Of a DNA stretch of 64,000 bases, positions 36,237 through 44,189 are shown piece by piece. This stretch comes from Daejeonella sp. (GTDB lineage Bacteria > Bacteroidota > Bacteroidia > Sphingobacteriales > Sphingobacteriaceae), in assembly GCF_030695525.1 (NCBI RefSeq), contig NZ_JAUYSS010000048.1:1-64000 (forward strand). Reading direction: 5' to 3'. Numbering within the stretch: the stretch's first letter is position 1; each line of letters opens with the position of its first letter. The notes beneath the pieces were generated by a model that was given only the letters and a program-made list of their open reading frames with translations, was not told the DNA's origin and searched no databases. Position numbers and translations under genes: made by a program.

Positions 36237-38042
36237 ATGAAATATTTGATCTCTTTAATTATTGTTGTCTTTATGTCCAGCTCTCTTCTTGCCCAAAATA
36301 AAATCGCCTTTGAGCTTTCTTTTACTGAGCCTCAGGCTCATTATGCAGAGGTGCAGATGAATATTTCCGGAGTTAAATCGGCTCATATTGATTTAAAAAT
36401 GCCTGTTTGGACACCTGGATCTTATCTGATCAGGGAATTTTCCAAAAATGTGGAAGGATTTAAAGCATTTGACCAGGGAGGCAAAGAACTTCCATTTGAA
36501 AAGATCAGTAAAAATACCTGGAGAATTAGTACTGCAAATTCTGGGAAAGTAAAAGTAAGTTATAGGATATATTCATTCGAAATATCTGTCAGGACAAGTT
36601 TTGTAGACGAATCACATGCTTTTTTATCTCCAACTGGAATTTTTATGTACCCCGATGGCCAGCTAAATGAAGCATCCGAGATAACAATTAACCCTCATGA
36701 AACATGGTCTAAAATTTCAACTGGTCTTGAGAAAGTCAGTTCAAAGCCCAACACTTTTTATGCTCCGAACTTCGATGTGCTTTATGATTCGCCTTTTGAA
36801 GTTGGGAATCAGGATATTTTTGAATTTGTTGCTGAGGGAGTACAGCATGAAGTTGCGATGTATGGAGGAGGAAATTATGATAAAGAAATCCTTAAGCGGG
36901 ATATGTCAAAGATCGTCATAGAGCAAACCAAAACTTTTGGCATTAATCCCAACAAGCGATATGTTTTTATAGTTCATAATTTTAATTCAGGTGGTGGCGG
37001 ACTTGAGCACTTGAATTCAACTGTTTTAGGAGCCAGCCGCAATTCATACAATACAGAAGCAGGCCTTTTGAGGTTCCTTGGACTTGTTTCTCATGAGTAT
37101 TTTCACCTGTGGAACGTAAAGCGTTTACGTCCGATAGCATTAGGGCCATTTAATTATGAACAGGAAAACTATTCCAGAAACCTATGGATTGCTGAAGGCT
37201 TCACTGCATATTATCAGGATATCTATACTAAGAGGGCTGGTTTACAAAGCCCTGAACGTTATCTGATGACCCTTGCTGCTTCAATTAGCTCTGTGGAAAA
37301 TCAGCCCGGGAACCGGGTTGAGGCACTGAGCGATGCAAGTTTTGATGCCTGGATTAAGCAATATCGTCCAAATGAAAACTCTGCTAATTCTACTATTTCA
37401 TATTACAGTAAGGGCGCTTTGCTGGCTCTGATCATTGATCTTGAAATTATTCATTCAACTCAGTCCAAAGCAGGATTGGATGAGCTTATGAAGGCAATGT
37501 ATGATGAGTATTATACAAAAAAGGACCGTGGGTTTACTGATGCCGAGTTCAAGTCAATGCTGGAAAAGGTGGCAGGAAAATCTTTTGATGATGTTTACAG
37601 GGATTATGTCAACGGGGTAAAGACCATAGATTACAATAAATATTTTGGGTATGCCGGTTTTACACTGATTGATGATGCGGCTAAAGGTAATGACGCATAT
37701 CTGGGTGCAGTAACTGCGCTAAAAGATGGTAAGATTATAGTGACAAATGTAAGTCGGCAAAGCCCTGCCTGGAAGAGTGGCTTAAATGTAAACGATGAGA
37801 TAATAGCTATAGATGGATCTCGGATAAATAATGTATCAGATCCCAGACTATCAGAAGTTGAGAAATTTATTTCAAGTAAAAAGCCAGGTGAAAAAATTGA
37901 AATCTCATTCAGTCGTGATGGTATTTTCCGAAAAACTGAGTTAACACTGGTCAGGAATCCGAATCATAGATTTAGAATCGCCTCTGTTCCAAATCTTACC
38001 CAAGAACAGCTTGCGGTAAGGAAGAGGTGGTTGAAACTTTGA
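36237..38042 (+). CDS. M61-family metallopeptidase with PDZ domain
   Basis: 601 residues, with signal peptide (about 1-19, ending LLAQN). The M61 glycyl-aminopeptidase-like core has the zinc site HEYFH at 286-290 and the third ligand Glu320 (WIAEGFTAYYQD). A PDZ domain (about 490-575, VTNVSRQSPAWKSGLNVNDEIIAID) ends the protein. It is a periplasmic or surface peptidase of unknown natural substrate. It is divergent from the MarR operon with a 134-bp gap between them and stands alone. Confidence 0.9.
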   Translation: MKYLISLIIVVFMSSSLLAQNKIAFELSFTEPQAHYAEVQMNISGVKSAHIDLKMPVWTPGSYLIREFSKNVEGFKAFDQGGKELPFEKISKNTWRISTANSGKVKVSYRIYSFEISVRTSFVDESHAFLSPTGIFMYPDGQLNEASEITINPHETWSKISTGLEKVSSKPNTFYAPNFDVLYDSPFEVGNQDIFEFVAEGVQHEVAMYGGGNYDKEILKRDMSKIVIEQTKTFGINPNKRYVFIVHNFNSGGGGLEHLNSTVLGASRNSYNTEAGLLRFLGLVSHEYFHLWNVKRLRPIALGPFNYEQENYSRNLWIAEGFTAYYQDIYTKRAGLQSPERYLMTLAASISSVENQPGNRVEALSDASFDAWIKQYRPNENSANSTISYYSKGALLALIIDLEIIHSTQSKAGLDELMKAMYDEYYTKKDRGFTDAEFKSMLEKVAGKSFDDVYRDYVNGVKTIDYNKYFGYAGFTLIDDAAKGNDAYLGAVTALKDGKIIVTNVSRQSPAWKSGLNVNDEIIAIDGSRINNVSDPRLSEVEKFISSKKPGEKIEISFSRDGIFRKTELTLVRNPNHRFRIASVPNLTQEQLAVRKRWLKL

Positions 38043-38395
38043 CAATTGAGATATGAGATATGAGATATGAGAATTGAGATATGAGATTTGAGAAGGCCGG
38101 TACCCAAGTTCTCAATTTCGTCACCTAAAACCTCCATTCTAATACTACTGAACGTAAAATACTATACAACTAGCTGTCCTAAAGCCTGGCTAAGTCCCCT
38201 GTCTAAGTCTTATAATTTTCATTTTTAAGCTGTTAAAAAACAGAATGTTTTGTCTTAAGTTCAATACATTAAGTTTAAAGCAATAGAAGCAGAAGCTCAG
38301 GTTCTTGTTAAAGTACCCCGACAGAGAAGCAAAAGCAGGGTTATTGCAAAATGCCGACGGGACAGCAACAGATTATTACTGGGAAATCTTTATGT
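38043..38395. other. Intergenic region with heptad repeats
   Basis: 353 bp between convergent genes. It starts with seven heptads at 38047-38095; the rest shows no supported gene or hairpin. A short open stretch around 38300-38395 has no start codon or family signature. Confidence 0.6.
38047..38095. repeat. Seven-base-period repeat block
   Basis: TGAGATA x3, TGAGAAT, TGAGATA, TGAGATT, TGAGAAG in perfect seven-base register, beginning 4 bp after the M61 stop. Confidence 0.8.
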
Positions 38396-38875
38396 TTAGA
38401 AAGTAAGTCTTATTGCCAGACCAACATCACCTGTACGTAAATTTGTGTTCGGAGTTAATTCGAAGCGGGGCCTCCAATCGAGGGCAAGGTTTAGGGGGGC
38501 ACCTTCGATTTTATAATCTAGACCCAGTACACCATCGGCGCTTAACCAAAGATCACCATCAAAATCTTTTCTTTTATAAGAACCGATACTACCGCCACCA
38601 CCATAATACCATAACAGGCCGGATGCTCCTTCAATTGGATGGTGGACTTCATAAAGTCCGGTGAACAGAAACCGTTGAAGATCATTATTATTTCTGAATG
38701 ATAAATTAAGGTCTAAGGCCTTGTTTGAGTTCAAAAATGTTTTGTAGTTTAAGCCATTATAAGACCCAAGTCTTACCCCGACGGCATTCTCATAAGTCTG
38801 TGCTTGTGAGTTCGAATTGGCAAGAAAAACAAATCCTGCAGTTAAACAAAGTAGTAATAGCTTTTTCATAATCAT
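38396..38875 (-). CDS. Small outer-membrane-like secreted protein
   Basis: 159 residues with a signal peptide (about 1-25, ending SQAQT) and a pattern of alternating hydrophobic residues ending in Phe (VGLAIRLTF), as in small outer-membrane beta-barrels. Gly- and Tyr-rich turns (GLLWYYGGGGSIGSY) are consistent. I do not recognise a named family. It is divergent from the acyl-CoA ligase and has a strong inverted repeat over its promoter region. Confidence 0.65.
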   Translation of the reverse strand: MIMKKLLLLCLTAGFVFLANSNSQAQTYENAVGVRLGSYNGLNYKTFLNSNKALDLNLSFRNNNDLQRFLFTGLYEVHHPIEGASGLLWYYGGGGSIGSYKRKDFDGDLWLSADGVLGLDYKIEGAPLNLALDWRPRFELTPNTNLRTGDVGLAIRLTF

Positions 38876-38897
38876 AATATTTATCAGGTGGACATTT

Positions 38898-38905
38898 CAA
38901 ATATA
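38898..38905 (-). promoter_or_regulatory. Candidate -7 element for the small outer-membrane gene
   Basis: TATATTTG on the minus strand fully matches TAnnTTTG, 22 bp upstream of the start at 38875. The 38920-38953 inverted repeat covers where the -33 element would lie. Confidence 0.45.
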
Positions 38906-38919
38906 ATGCCATAGAAACG

Positions 38920-38953
38920 TTTATCTGACAGAAATTCAATACTGTCAGATAAA
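38920..38953. promoter_or_regulatory. Perfect 12-bp inverted repeat, likely operator
   Basis: TTTATCTGACAG, a 10-nt spacer, then CTGTCAGATAAA. The arm centres are 22 bp apart, two helical turns, which fits a dimeric regulator binding one face of the DNA. It lies 15 bp upstream of the -7 element of the outer-membrane gene and about 125 bp upstream of the acyl-CoA ligase. Confidence 0.6.
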
Positions 38954-39035
38954 TTTCAACTACAACATTGGAAATTTCATGAAGTTGACATTTTTTACAT
39001 GACAATGTATTTATTCTTAATCATACCCTTTTTAT

Positions 39036-39055
39036 ATTTAGCTATTTTGCTAAAT
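39036..39055. promoter_or_regulatory. 20-bp inverted repeat upstream of acyl-CoA ligase
   Basis: ATTTAGC and GCTAAAT flank a 6-nt spacer (TATTTT). It ends 23 bp before the ATG at 39079 and overlaps TATATTTA (39033-39040), a one-mismatch -7 element, so binding could block transcription of the ligase gene. Confidence 0.45.
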
Positions 39056-39078
39056 TACAGTTTTAATGAAAAGAAGAT

Positions 39079-40845
39079 ATGGCAGCAATTACTCGTGTAT
39101 TTGATCTTTTAGAGCACTCCCTTGAAAAACACCGGAAAGAAGATATGGTGGCAGCAAAGCAGAATGGTATCTGGAATAAATATTCTACAGAAAAATTTGT
39201 AGCCCAGGTAAATTCAGTAAGTCAGGGCTTGATCGCTTCGGGAATAATTAAGGATAACAAGGTTGCAATTATGTCGCCGAACCGTCCTGAATGGAATATT
39301 TGTGATTTTGGAATCATGCAAATCGGGGCTACACAGGTGCCTATGTATCCAACTCTCTCCGAAAATGATATCAAGTTTATACTTCGGGATGCAGAAGTAA
39401 AAATTGTTTTTGTCTCTGATCTGGCACTTTATGAAAAACTTAACAATGTCAGAAAAACAGAGGGAATTGACTTTAAGATATTCAGTTTTGACACTATTGA
39501 AGGGGTACCACACTGGCAGGAACTGATTGAGATTGGAGAAAGGGCCGAACCTGTTAATCTGCAGGTTTATCGTGATCGGATCCTCCCGGATGACCTGCTA
39601 ACCCTGATATATACTTCAGGTACTACCGGAACACCAAAAGGGGTTATGCTGACTCATAGTAATCTGGTCAGTAATGTAATGTCCTCTTCTGGATTGTACC
39701 CGGTTGGTTTCAAAAAAGCACTGAGTTTTCTTCCTCTCTCACATATTTTTGAGCGCATGGTGCTCTATATGTATTTCTACCTCGGAGTATCAGTGTATTA
39801 TGCCCAAAGTATGGAAACCATTGCTGCTGATCTGGTAGAAGTAAAACCACATGGATTTACCACAGTTCCACGCCTACTGGAAAAAGTATATGACAGGATA
39901 GTGGCTAAAGGCTCTGAGTTGACAGGGGTAAAAAAATCTTTATTCTTTTGGGCATTGAACCTCGGACTTAGATATGAAATGAATGGAGCGAATGGATTAT
40001 GGTATGAAATTCAGCTTAAACTAGCTAATAAGCTCATTTTCAATAAATGGCGTGATGCTTTGGGTGGTAATATTTTGGCTGTGGTTTCGGGTGGTGCTGC
40101 TTTGCAATCGCGACTTGCAAGGGTATTTTGGGCTGCTGGCATGCCTGTTCTGGAGGGATATGGACTTACAGAAACTTCGCCTGTAATTGCAGTAAACGGA
40201 CTTGATTTAGGTGCAGCAAAATTTACGACTGTTGGTAAAGCTATCCGGGATGTGGAAGTAAAAATTGCAGAAGATGGAGAAATTTTATGTAAAGGCCCAA
40301 ATGTAATGAAAGGCTATTATAATCGCCCCGATCTAAGTGATGAGGTAATTGATAAGGATGGTTTCTTCCATACCGGCGATATCGGTGAATGGGTAGATGG
40401 TCAGTACCTCAGAATAACCGACCGTAAAAAGGAGATATTTAAAACAGCCGGCGGAAAATATATTGCCCCGCAGATTCTTGAAAATAAATTCAAGGAATCG
40501 CCATATATCGAGCAAATGATAGTAATCGGGGAAAATGAGCGATTCCCGGCAGCATTGATCCTGCCCAACTATCCGGCACTATCAGCCTGGTGTACACGAT
40601 CTGGAATAGCTTATACTAATAATCCGGAAATGATTTTGGATCAAAGGGTAATAGATAAAATACAGTCAGTAATTGATCATTTCAACAAAGATTTCGGGCA
40701 TTGGGAGCAAATTAAAAAATTTGAACTGCTGACAGAAGATTGGAGTATTGACGGTGGGGAACTTACGCCAAAACTGAGTTTGAGAAGGAAGGCAATTTTG
40801 CAGAAATACAAAGAGAAGGTTGAAAATATATATAAAAATGCATAG
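39079..40845 (+). CDS. Long-chain-fatty-acid--CoA ligase
   Basis: 588 residues, AMP-forming. ATP/AMP motifs: IYTSGTTGTPKGVMLTH (about 176-192), YGLTETSPVI, FHTGDIGEW and KKEIFKTAGGKYIAP. The form with ENKFKESPYIEQMIVIGENE is the long-chain (FAA1/FadD15-like) type. It activates fatty acids to acyl-CoA, supplying the beta-oxidation genes at 44190-50422. It overlaps the next gene by 8 bp (ATGCATAG), so the two are translationally coupled. Confidence 0.9.
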   Translation: MAAITRVFDLLEHSLEKHRKEDMVAAKQNGIWNKYSTEKFVAQVNSVSQGLIASGIIKDNKVAIMSPNRPEWNICDFGIMQIGATQVPMYPTLSENDIKFILRDAEVKIVFVSDLALYEKLNNVRKTEGIDFKIFSFDTIEGVPHWQELIEIGERAEPVNLQVYRDRILPDDLLTLIYTSGTTGTPKGVMLTHSNLVSNVMSSSGLYPVGFKKALSFLPLSHIFERMVLYMYFYLGVSVYYAQSMETIAADLVEVKPHGFTTVPRLLEKVYDRIVAKGSELTGVKKSLFFWALNLGLRYEMNGANGLWYEIQLKLANKLIFNKWRDALGGNILAVVSGGAALQSRLARVFWAAGMPVLEGYGLTETSPVIAVNGLDLGAAKFTTVGKAIRDVEVKIAEDGEILCKGPNVMKGYYNRPDLSDEVIDKDGFFHTGDIGEWVDGQYLRITDRKKEIFKTAGGKYIAPQILENKFKESPYIEQMIVIGENERFPAALILPNYPALSAWCTRSGIAYTNNPEMILDQRVIDKIQSVIDHFNKDFGHWEQIKKFELLTEDWSIDGGELTPKLSLRRKAILQKYKEKVENIYKNA

Positions 40846-42547
40846 TATCACAGCCACGGGTTTTATCAAAGGCAAAGTAGTTTTAATTGTTTTAAGTGTC
40901 CTGTTTTCAGGATGTCTTCGCGGAAGTCTTTCCAAAAATAATTCCGGTGAGTATAAAAAAGGGATGGTTGTTTCTGCACATCCATCCTCATCAAAAGTAG
41001 GTTTGGATATTCTCAAAAAGGGCGGAAATGCAGTTGATGCTGCAGTCGCGGTTCAATTTGCACTGGCGGTGGTTTATCCCGGTGCAGGCAATTTAGGAGG
41101 AGGAGGATTTATGGTTTACCGTTCTGCAAGCGGAGAACTCGCGACACTCGATTTTCGTGAAAAGGCGCCCGGAAAGGCAAGTCGTGATATGTATTTGGAC
41201 TCTTCCGGCAATGCCGTTACGGAAATGAGTTTATTCGGGCATCTCGCGGCCGGTGTACCCGGAAGTGTTGACGGTATGGTTAAGGCTCATGAAAAGTTTG
41301 GTAAACTGAGTTGGGCTGAAGTAGTACAGCCAGCACTGGATCTTGCCAGAAAGGGATTTCCCATTACAGATAGTCAGGTAGAAGAATTTACAGAATTACA
41401 GGAAAATATTAAAAAATATAATCCCGGAAAATCTTATTTTATTAAAGAGAAATGGGCGAAAGGTGATTCCTGGATTCAGGAGGATCTCGCTAAAACCTTG
41501 GAATTGATCAGGGATAAAGGCCGGGATGGATTTTACGCCGGTGAAGTGGCTGATCATATAGAAGCGGAGATGATTAGTGGAGGTGGTTTGATCAGCAAGG
41601 AGGACCTGAAAAATTATCAGTCACAATGGCGCGAACCCCTAATTGGTAATTATAAGGATTACAAGGTAATCACTATGCCGCCAACTTCCAGCGGTGGAAT
41701 TGCATTACTACAACTTTTGAATTCTGTTGAAGAGTTTCCGCTCAGTAAGTGGGGGCATAACTCCGACTCAACAGTCCAGGTGGTAGTTGAAGCTGAGCGA
41801 AGGGTATATGCCGACCGGGCAAGCCATCTTGGCGATCCGGATTTTTATAAAGTTCCGCAGAAATACCTGGTTAATCCGATTTATTCAAAGTACAGAATGA
41901 AAGACTTTAACTGGGAGAAAGCAACACTCAGTACTGATATTAAAGCAGGTGAAGTGCCAAAAGAAAATGAAGAAACTACGCATTTTTCAATCGTTGATCG
42001 TGAGGGAAATGCTGTTTCAGTGACTACAACCCTGAATGGGGGTTATGGCTCAATGGTATTTGTGAAAGGTGCGGGATTCCTCTTGAACAATGAGATGGAT
42101 GATTTTTCAGTTAAGCCGGGCACTCCTAATATGTACGGACTGCTTGGAGGCGAAGCTAATTCCATTGTTCCAGGAAAGCGAATGCTCAGTTCAATGACTC
42201 CAACCATCCTTGAAAAAGGCGGAGAACTGTTTATGGTTGTTGGAACCCCCGGTGGCTCAACCATAATTACCTCTGTCTTTCAAACTATATTAAATGTGAT
42301 TGAATTTGATATGGGAATGCAGGCCGCTGTAAATGCGAAGAAATTCCATCATCAATGGTATCCGGATGTTGTTACTGTTGAACAGGGTGGATTGGATACC
42401 CTGGTCAGGAATAAGCTGGAGAAGAAGGGATACATTTTTAAAGAACGTAAAGCAATTGGTCGTGTTGATGCAATCCTTAAAACCCAATGGGGTTATTATG
42501 AGGGGGGTGCCGACCCCCGTGGAGATGATACGAAGATGGGATGGTGA
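40838..42547 (+). CDS. ggt: Gamma-glutamyltransferase lipoprotein
   Basis: 569 residues from the ATG at 40838, which overlaps the ligase stop by 8 bp; a TTG at 40820 would add six residues. A lipobox (LFSGC, Cys about 25) makes it a membrane-anchored lipoprotein. The Ntn-hydrolase nucleophile is Thr380 in EETTHFS, where self-cleavage gives two subunits; GNAVSVTTTLNGGYGS and GKRMLSSMTPTI fit the small subunit. It breaks down glutathione and other gamma-glutamyl compounds. Coupling to an acyl-CoA ligase has no obvious functional reason. Confidence 0.9.
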   Translation: MHSITATGFIKGKVVLIVLSVLFSGCLRGSLSKNNSGEYKKGMVVSAHPSSSKVGLDILKKGGNAVDAAVAVQFALAVVYPGAGNLGGGGFMVYRSASGELATLDFREKAPGKASRDMYLDSSGNAVTEMSLFGHLAAGVPGSVDGMVKAHEKFGKLSWAEVVQPALDLARKGFPITDSQVEEFTELQENIKKYNPGKSYFIKEKWAKGDSWIQEDLAKTLELIRDKGRDGFYAGEVADHIEAEMISGGGLISKEDLKNYQSQWREPLIGNYKDYKVITMPPTSSGGIALLQLLNSVEEFPLSKWGHNSDSTVQVVVEAERRVYADRASHLGDPDFYKVPQKYLVNPIYSKYRMKDFNWEKATLSTDIKAGEVPKENEETTHFSIVDREGNAVSVTTTLNGGYGSMVFVKGAGFLLNNEMDDFSVKPGTPNMYGLLGGEANSIVPGKRMLSSMTPTILEKGGELFMVVGTPGGSTIITSVFQTILNVIEFDMGMQAAVNAKKFHHQWYPDVVTVEQGGLDTLVRNKLEKKGYIFKERKAIGRVDAILKTQWGYYEGGADPRGDDTKMGW

Positions 42548-42571
42548 TGTTCTGAAATGAAATACCCGTGT

Positions 42572-43093
42572 TTAAAGCTCAGGTTCAGCTTTTTGCTTCT
42601 CTTTAGCCGTAATAATAACTGTGACCAGAAAGTGGAGCAATATTATTGTTAACAGTAAAAATTTTATTCCTGCAAAGATGAAAGCTGCCCCGGCATAGGT
42701 GTCGTCTGGACCTGAATTGATTAGTTGAAGCAAGGCAAGGTTTTCCAGAAAATCACAGGCAACTGCAATCACAGCCATGTTACTCAAAATTCTGAACTTG
42801 TTTAAAGGATGATCATTAGCCAGCCTTCCACAAGCCCATGCACTGCCATAAAAGAAGGCGGCTCCATACAGAAGCGGGAAAATGAAATCAAGGTAGATAC
42901 TGAGTTTCATCAATTCTGTATGGCCTAATGTTTCCAGGTTATTAAGAAATATTTCTGCATTTGCGGCTGTTCCAATAAATTCAAATGAGAGAATGCTGCT
43001 TTGATTTAGGGGTGTAGTCATATTACGCATCAGGATAATCCATCCCAAAGCGATCAGTAATAGAATAGTGAATCTTAATCCTTTATTTTTCAT
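42572..43093 (-). CDS. Four-span membrane protein of unknown function
   Basis: 173 residues with four hydrophobic segments (about 8-24, 66-88, 105-125 and 135-160) separated by polar loops; the first loop has NAEIFLNNLETLGH. I recognise no family. The cytosolic tail is rich in Lys and Glu (KEKQKAEPEL). It lies 19 bp after an equally unknown gene on the same strand; the two may form an operon. It converges with ggt with 24 bp between the stops. Confidence 0.55.
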   Translation of the reverse strand: MKNKGLRFTILLLIALGWIILMRNMTTPLNQSSILSFEFIGTAANAEIFLNNLETLGHTELMKLSIYLDFIFPLLYGAAFFYGSAWACGRLANDHPLNKFRILSNMAVIAVACDFLENLALLQLINSGPDDTYAGAAFIFAGIKFLLLTIILLHFLVTVIITAKEKQKAEPEL

Positions 43094-43112
43094 CGGTTTA
43101 TATATTTTTGAT

Positions 43113-43514
43113 TCAATTTTTAAAGGGATACTTACGGATTGAGCTCTGACTCATTCCGTCTTTTTCATATATTGCTATACAATGTTCCTTGTATTGCTCT
43201 GCAATATTTACTTCGCCGAAATTCAATTCTTTAGGAAGTTCAGCCTTGTTCAGAAAAAAGTAAATTTTCGTTGTGCCGTATTTGGTATGAGGCATGTAAC
43301 GACCATATTGTTCCATTTCCTCCCAATTTTCAGTATTAACGCTTACCGCATAAATTCTGATTACCGGACCTGTGTTCTGTTCATTGCGAATAAATGCCAC
43401 TTCTTTAAAGTCACTTTTCAGGTCTTTTATTCCCGTTTCTGCAATCGTGTTCCATATTATCGCAGTGATTATCAAAACAGATAAAATAAGGATGTAGACT
43501 TTATATTTTTTCAT
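43113..43514 (-). CDS. Membrane-anchored protein of unknown function
   Basis: 133 residues: one N-terminal span (about 4-22) and a soluble periplasmic part with mixed alpha/beta composition (YMPHTKYGTTKIYFFLNKAELP). No family is recognised. It is first in a two-gene minus-strand unit with the four-span protein, and is divergent from the MarR gene at 43641. A -7-like TAGATTTG lies upstream. Confidence 0.5.
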   Translation of the reverse strand: MKKYKVYILILSVLIITAIIWNTIAETGIKDLKSDFKEVAFIRNEQNTGPVIRIYAVSVNTENWEEMEQYGRYMPHTKYGTTKIYFFLNKAELPKELNFGEVNIAEQYKEHCIAIYEKDGMSQSSIRKYPFKN

Positions 43515-43522
43515 TTTCTTAC

Positions 43523-43530
43523 CAAATCTA
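43523..43530 (-). promoter_or_regulatory. Candidate -7 element for the two-gene unknown unit
   Basis: TAGATTTG on the minus strand matches TAnnTTTG, 8 bp before the start at 43514, so the transcript would be nearly leaderless. Confidence 0.35.
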
Positions 43531-43586
43531 AGCTTTAATATGCAAATGATGGTTTATGACTCATCAAAATAAAAGCAAAATTACTC

Positions 43587-43617
43587 TTGTTTTATATTTA
43601 TCTATTTTATACATTTG
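43587..43617 (+). promoter_or_regulatory. Bacteroidota promoter of the MarR gene
   Basis: TTG at 43587-43589, a 20-bp spacer, and TACATTTG at 43610-43617: a full match to TTG-N19/20-TAnnTTTG. This is the best promoter in the window. Expected start near 43624. Confidence 0.65.
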
Positions 43618-43636
43618 CTATGCAAGCATAGTAAAT
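43613..43636. promoter_or_regulatory. 24-bp MarR-type palindrome over the promoter
   Basis: Core CTATGC-AA-GCATAG is perfectly symmetrical; outer arms ATTT and AAAT extend it. It overlaps the -7 element and the expected start site, and ends 4 bp before the ATG at 43641, so binding of the encoded MarR would block its own transcription. Confidence 0.6.
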
Positions 43637-43640
43637 TTGA

Positions 43641-44105
43641 ATGAAGCCAGAAGAAACAGTAGATTATTTTTTAAAAATCGTTTGGCAAACAGTAGCAAAT
43701 AAATATAATCAGATTGCTGCAGATTATGGTATAACACAGGCTCTGGGCTATATGCTTATTAATATACATGAGGAGGGTACTGCGGTTTCACAAATTGCGT
43801 CATTGTCAGGTGTGAAATCCACAAGTCTGTCCAGAATGCTTAAGAATATGGAAGAACTTGGTCTCATTTACAGGGAGACAGATCCGAATGATAAGCGTTC
43901 TGTAAAGATATTTTTAACTCCATCAGGTATTGAAAAGCGTCAGATTGCAAAAGATGTAGTGAGGAAATTTAATGAGTATCTCAATGCACATATTTCTGAC
44001 AAGGATCGGCTTAAGCTGATTAATACGTTAAACAAAATAAATCAACTAACCACTGATTATAAACCTCAGTTTTGCTACCCGGAAATTCCGGGTAGTAAAA
44101 CTTGA
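43641..44105 (+). CDS. MarR-family transcriptional regulator next to beta-oxidation genes
   Basis: 154 residues. Winged-helix segment: AVSQIASLSGVKSTSLSRMLKNMEELGLIYRETDPNDKRSVKIFLT, with the wing DPNDKRS. It precedes fadN by 84 bp on the same strand and has a matching palindrome over its own promoter, so autoregulation and control of the fad genes are both likely. The ligand may be an acyl-CoA; that is inference from position. Bacillus uses a TetR-type FadR for its fadNAE genes instead. Confidence 0.85.
   Translation: MKPEETVDYFLKIVWQTVANKYNQIAADYGITQALGYMLINIHEEGTAVSQIASLSGVKSTSLSRMLKNMEELGLIYRETDPNDKRSVKIFLTPSGIEKRQIAKDVVRKFNEYLNAHISDKDRLKLINTLNKINQLTTDYKPQFCYPEIPGSKT
44075..44095 (+). 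terminator. GC-rich hairpin at the end of the MarR gene
   Basis: CTACCCGG, AAATT loop, CCGGGTAG: a perfect 8-bp stem inside the last codons of the MarR gene, with TAAAAC after it instead of a T-run. It may act as a weak terminator or attenuator that lowers transcription from marR into fadN. Confidence 0.35.
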
Positions 44106-44189
44106 AAAAATTAGTACAAATCCGATTTCGGTATTTAATCATCTTAGCTTACATCCGGCAACTGCGGGATAATAAATAAAAATAAACAG

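Noticed and set aside
38300-38395. Short open plus-strand stretch
   Set aside because: No start codon, no conserved motif; ends by chance next to a convergent gene.
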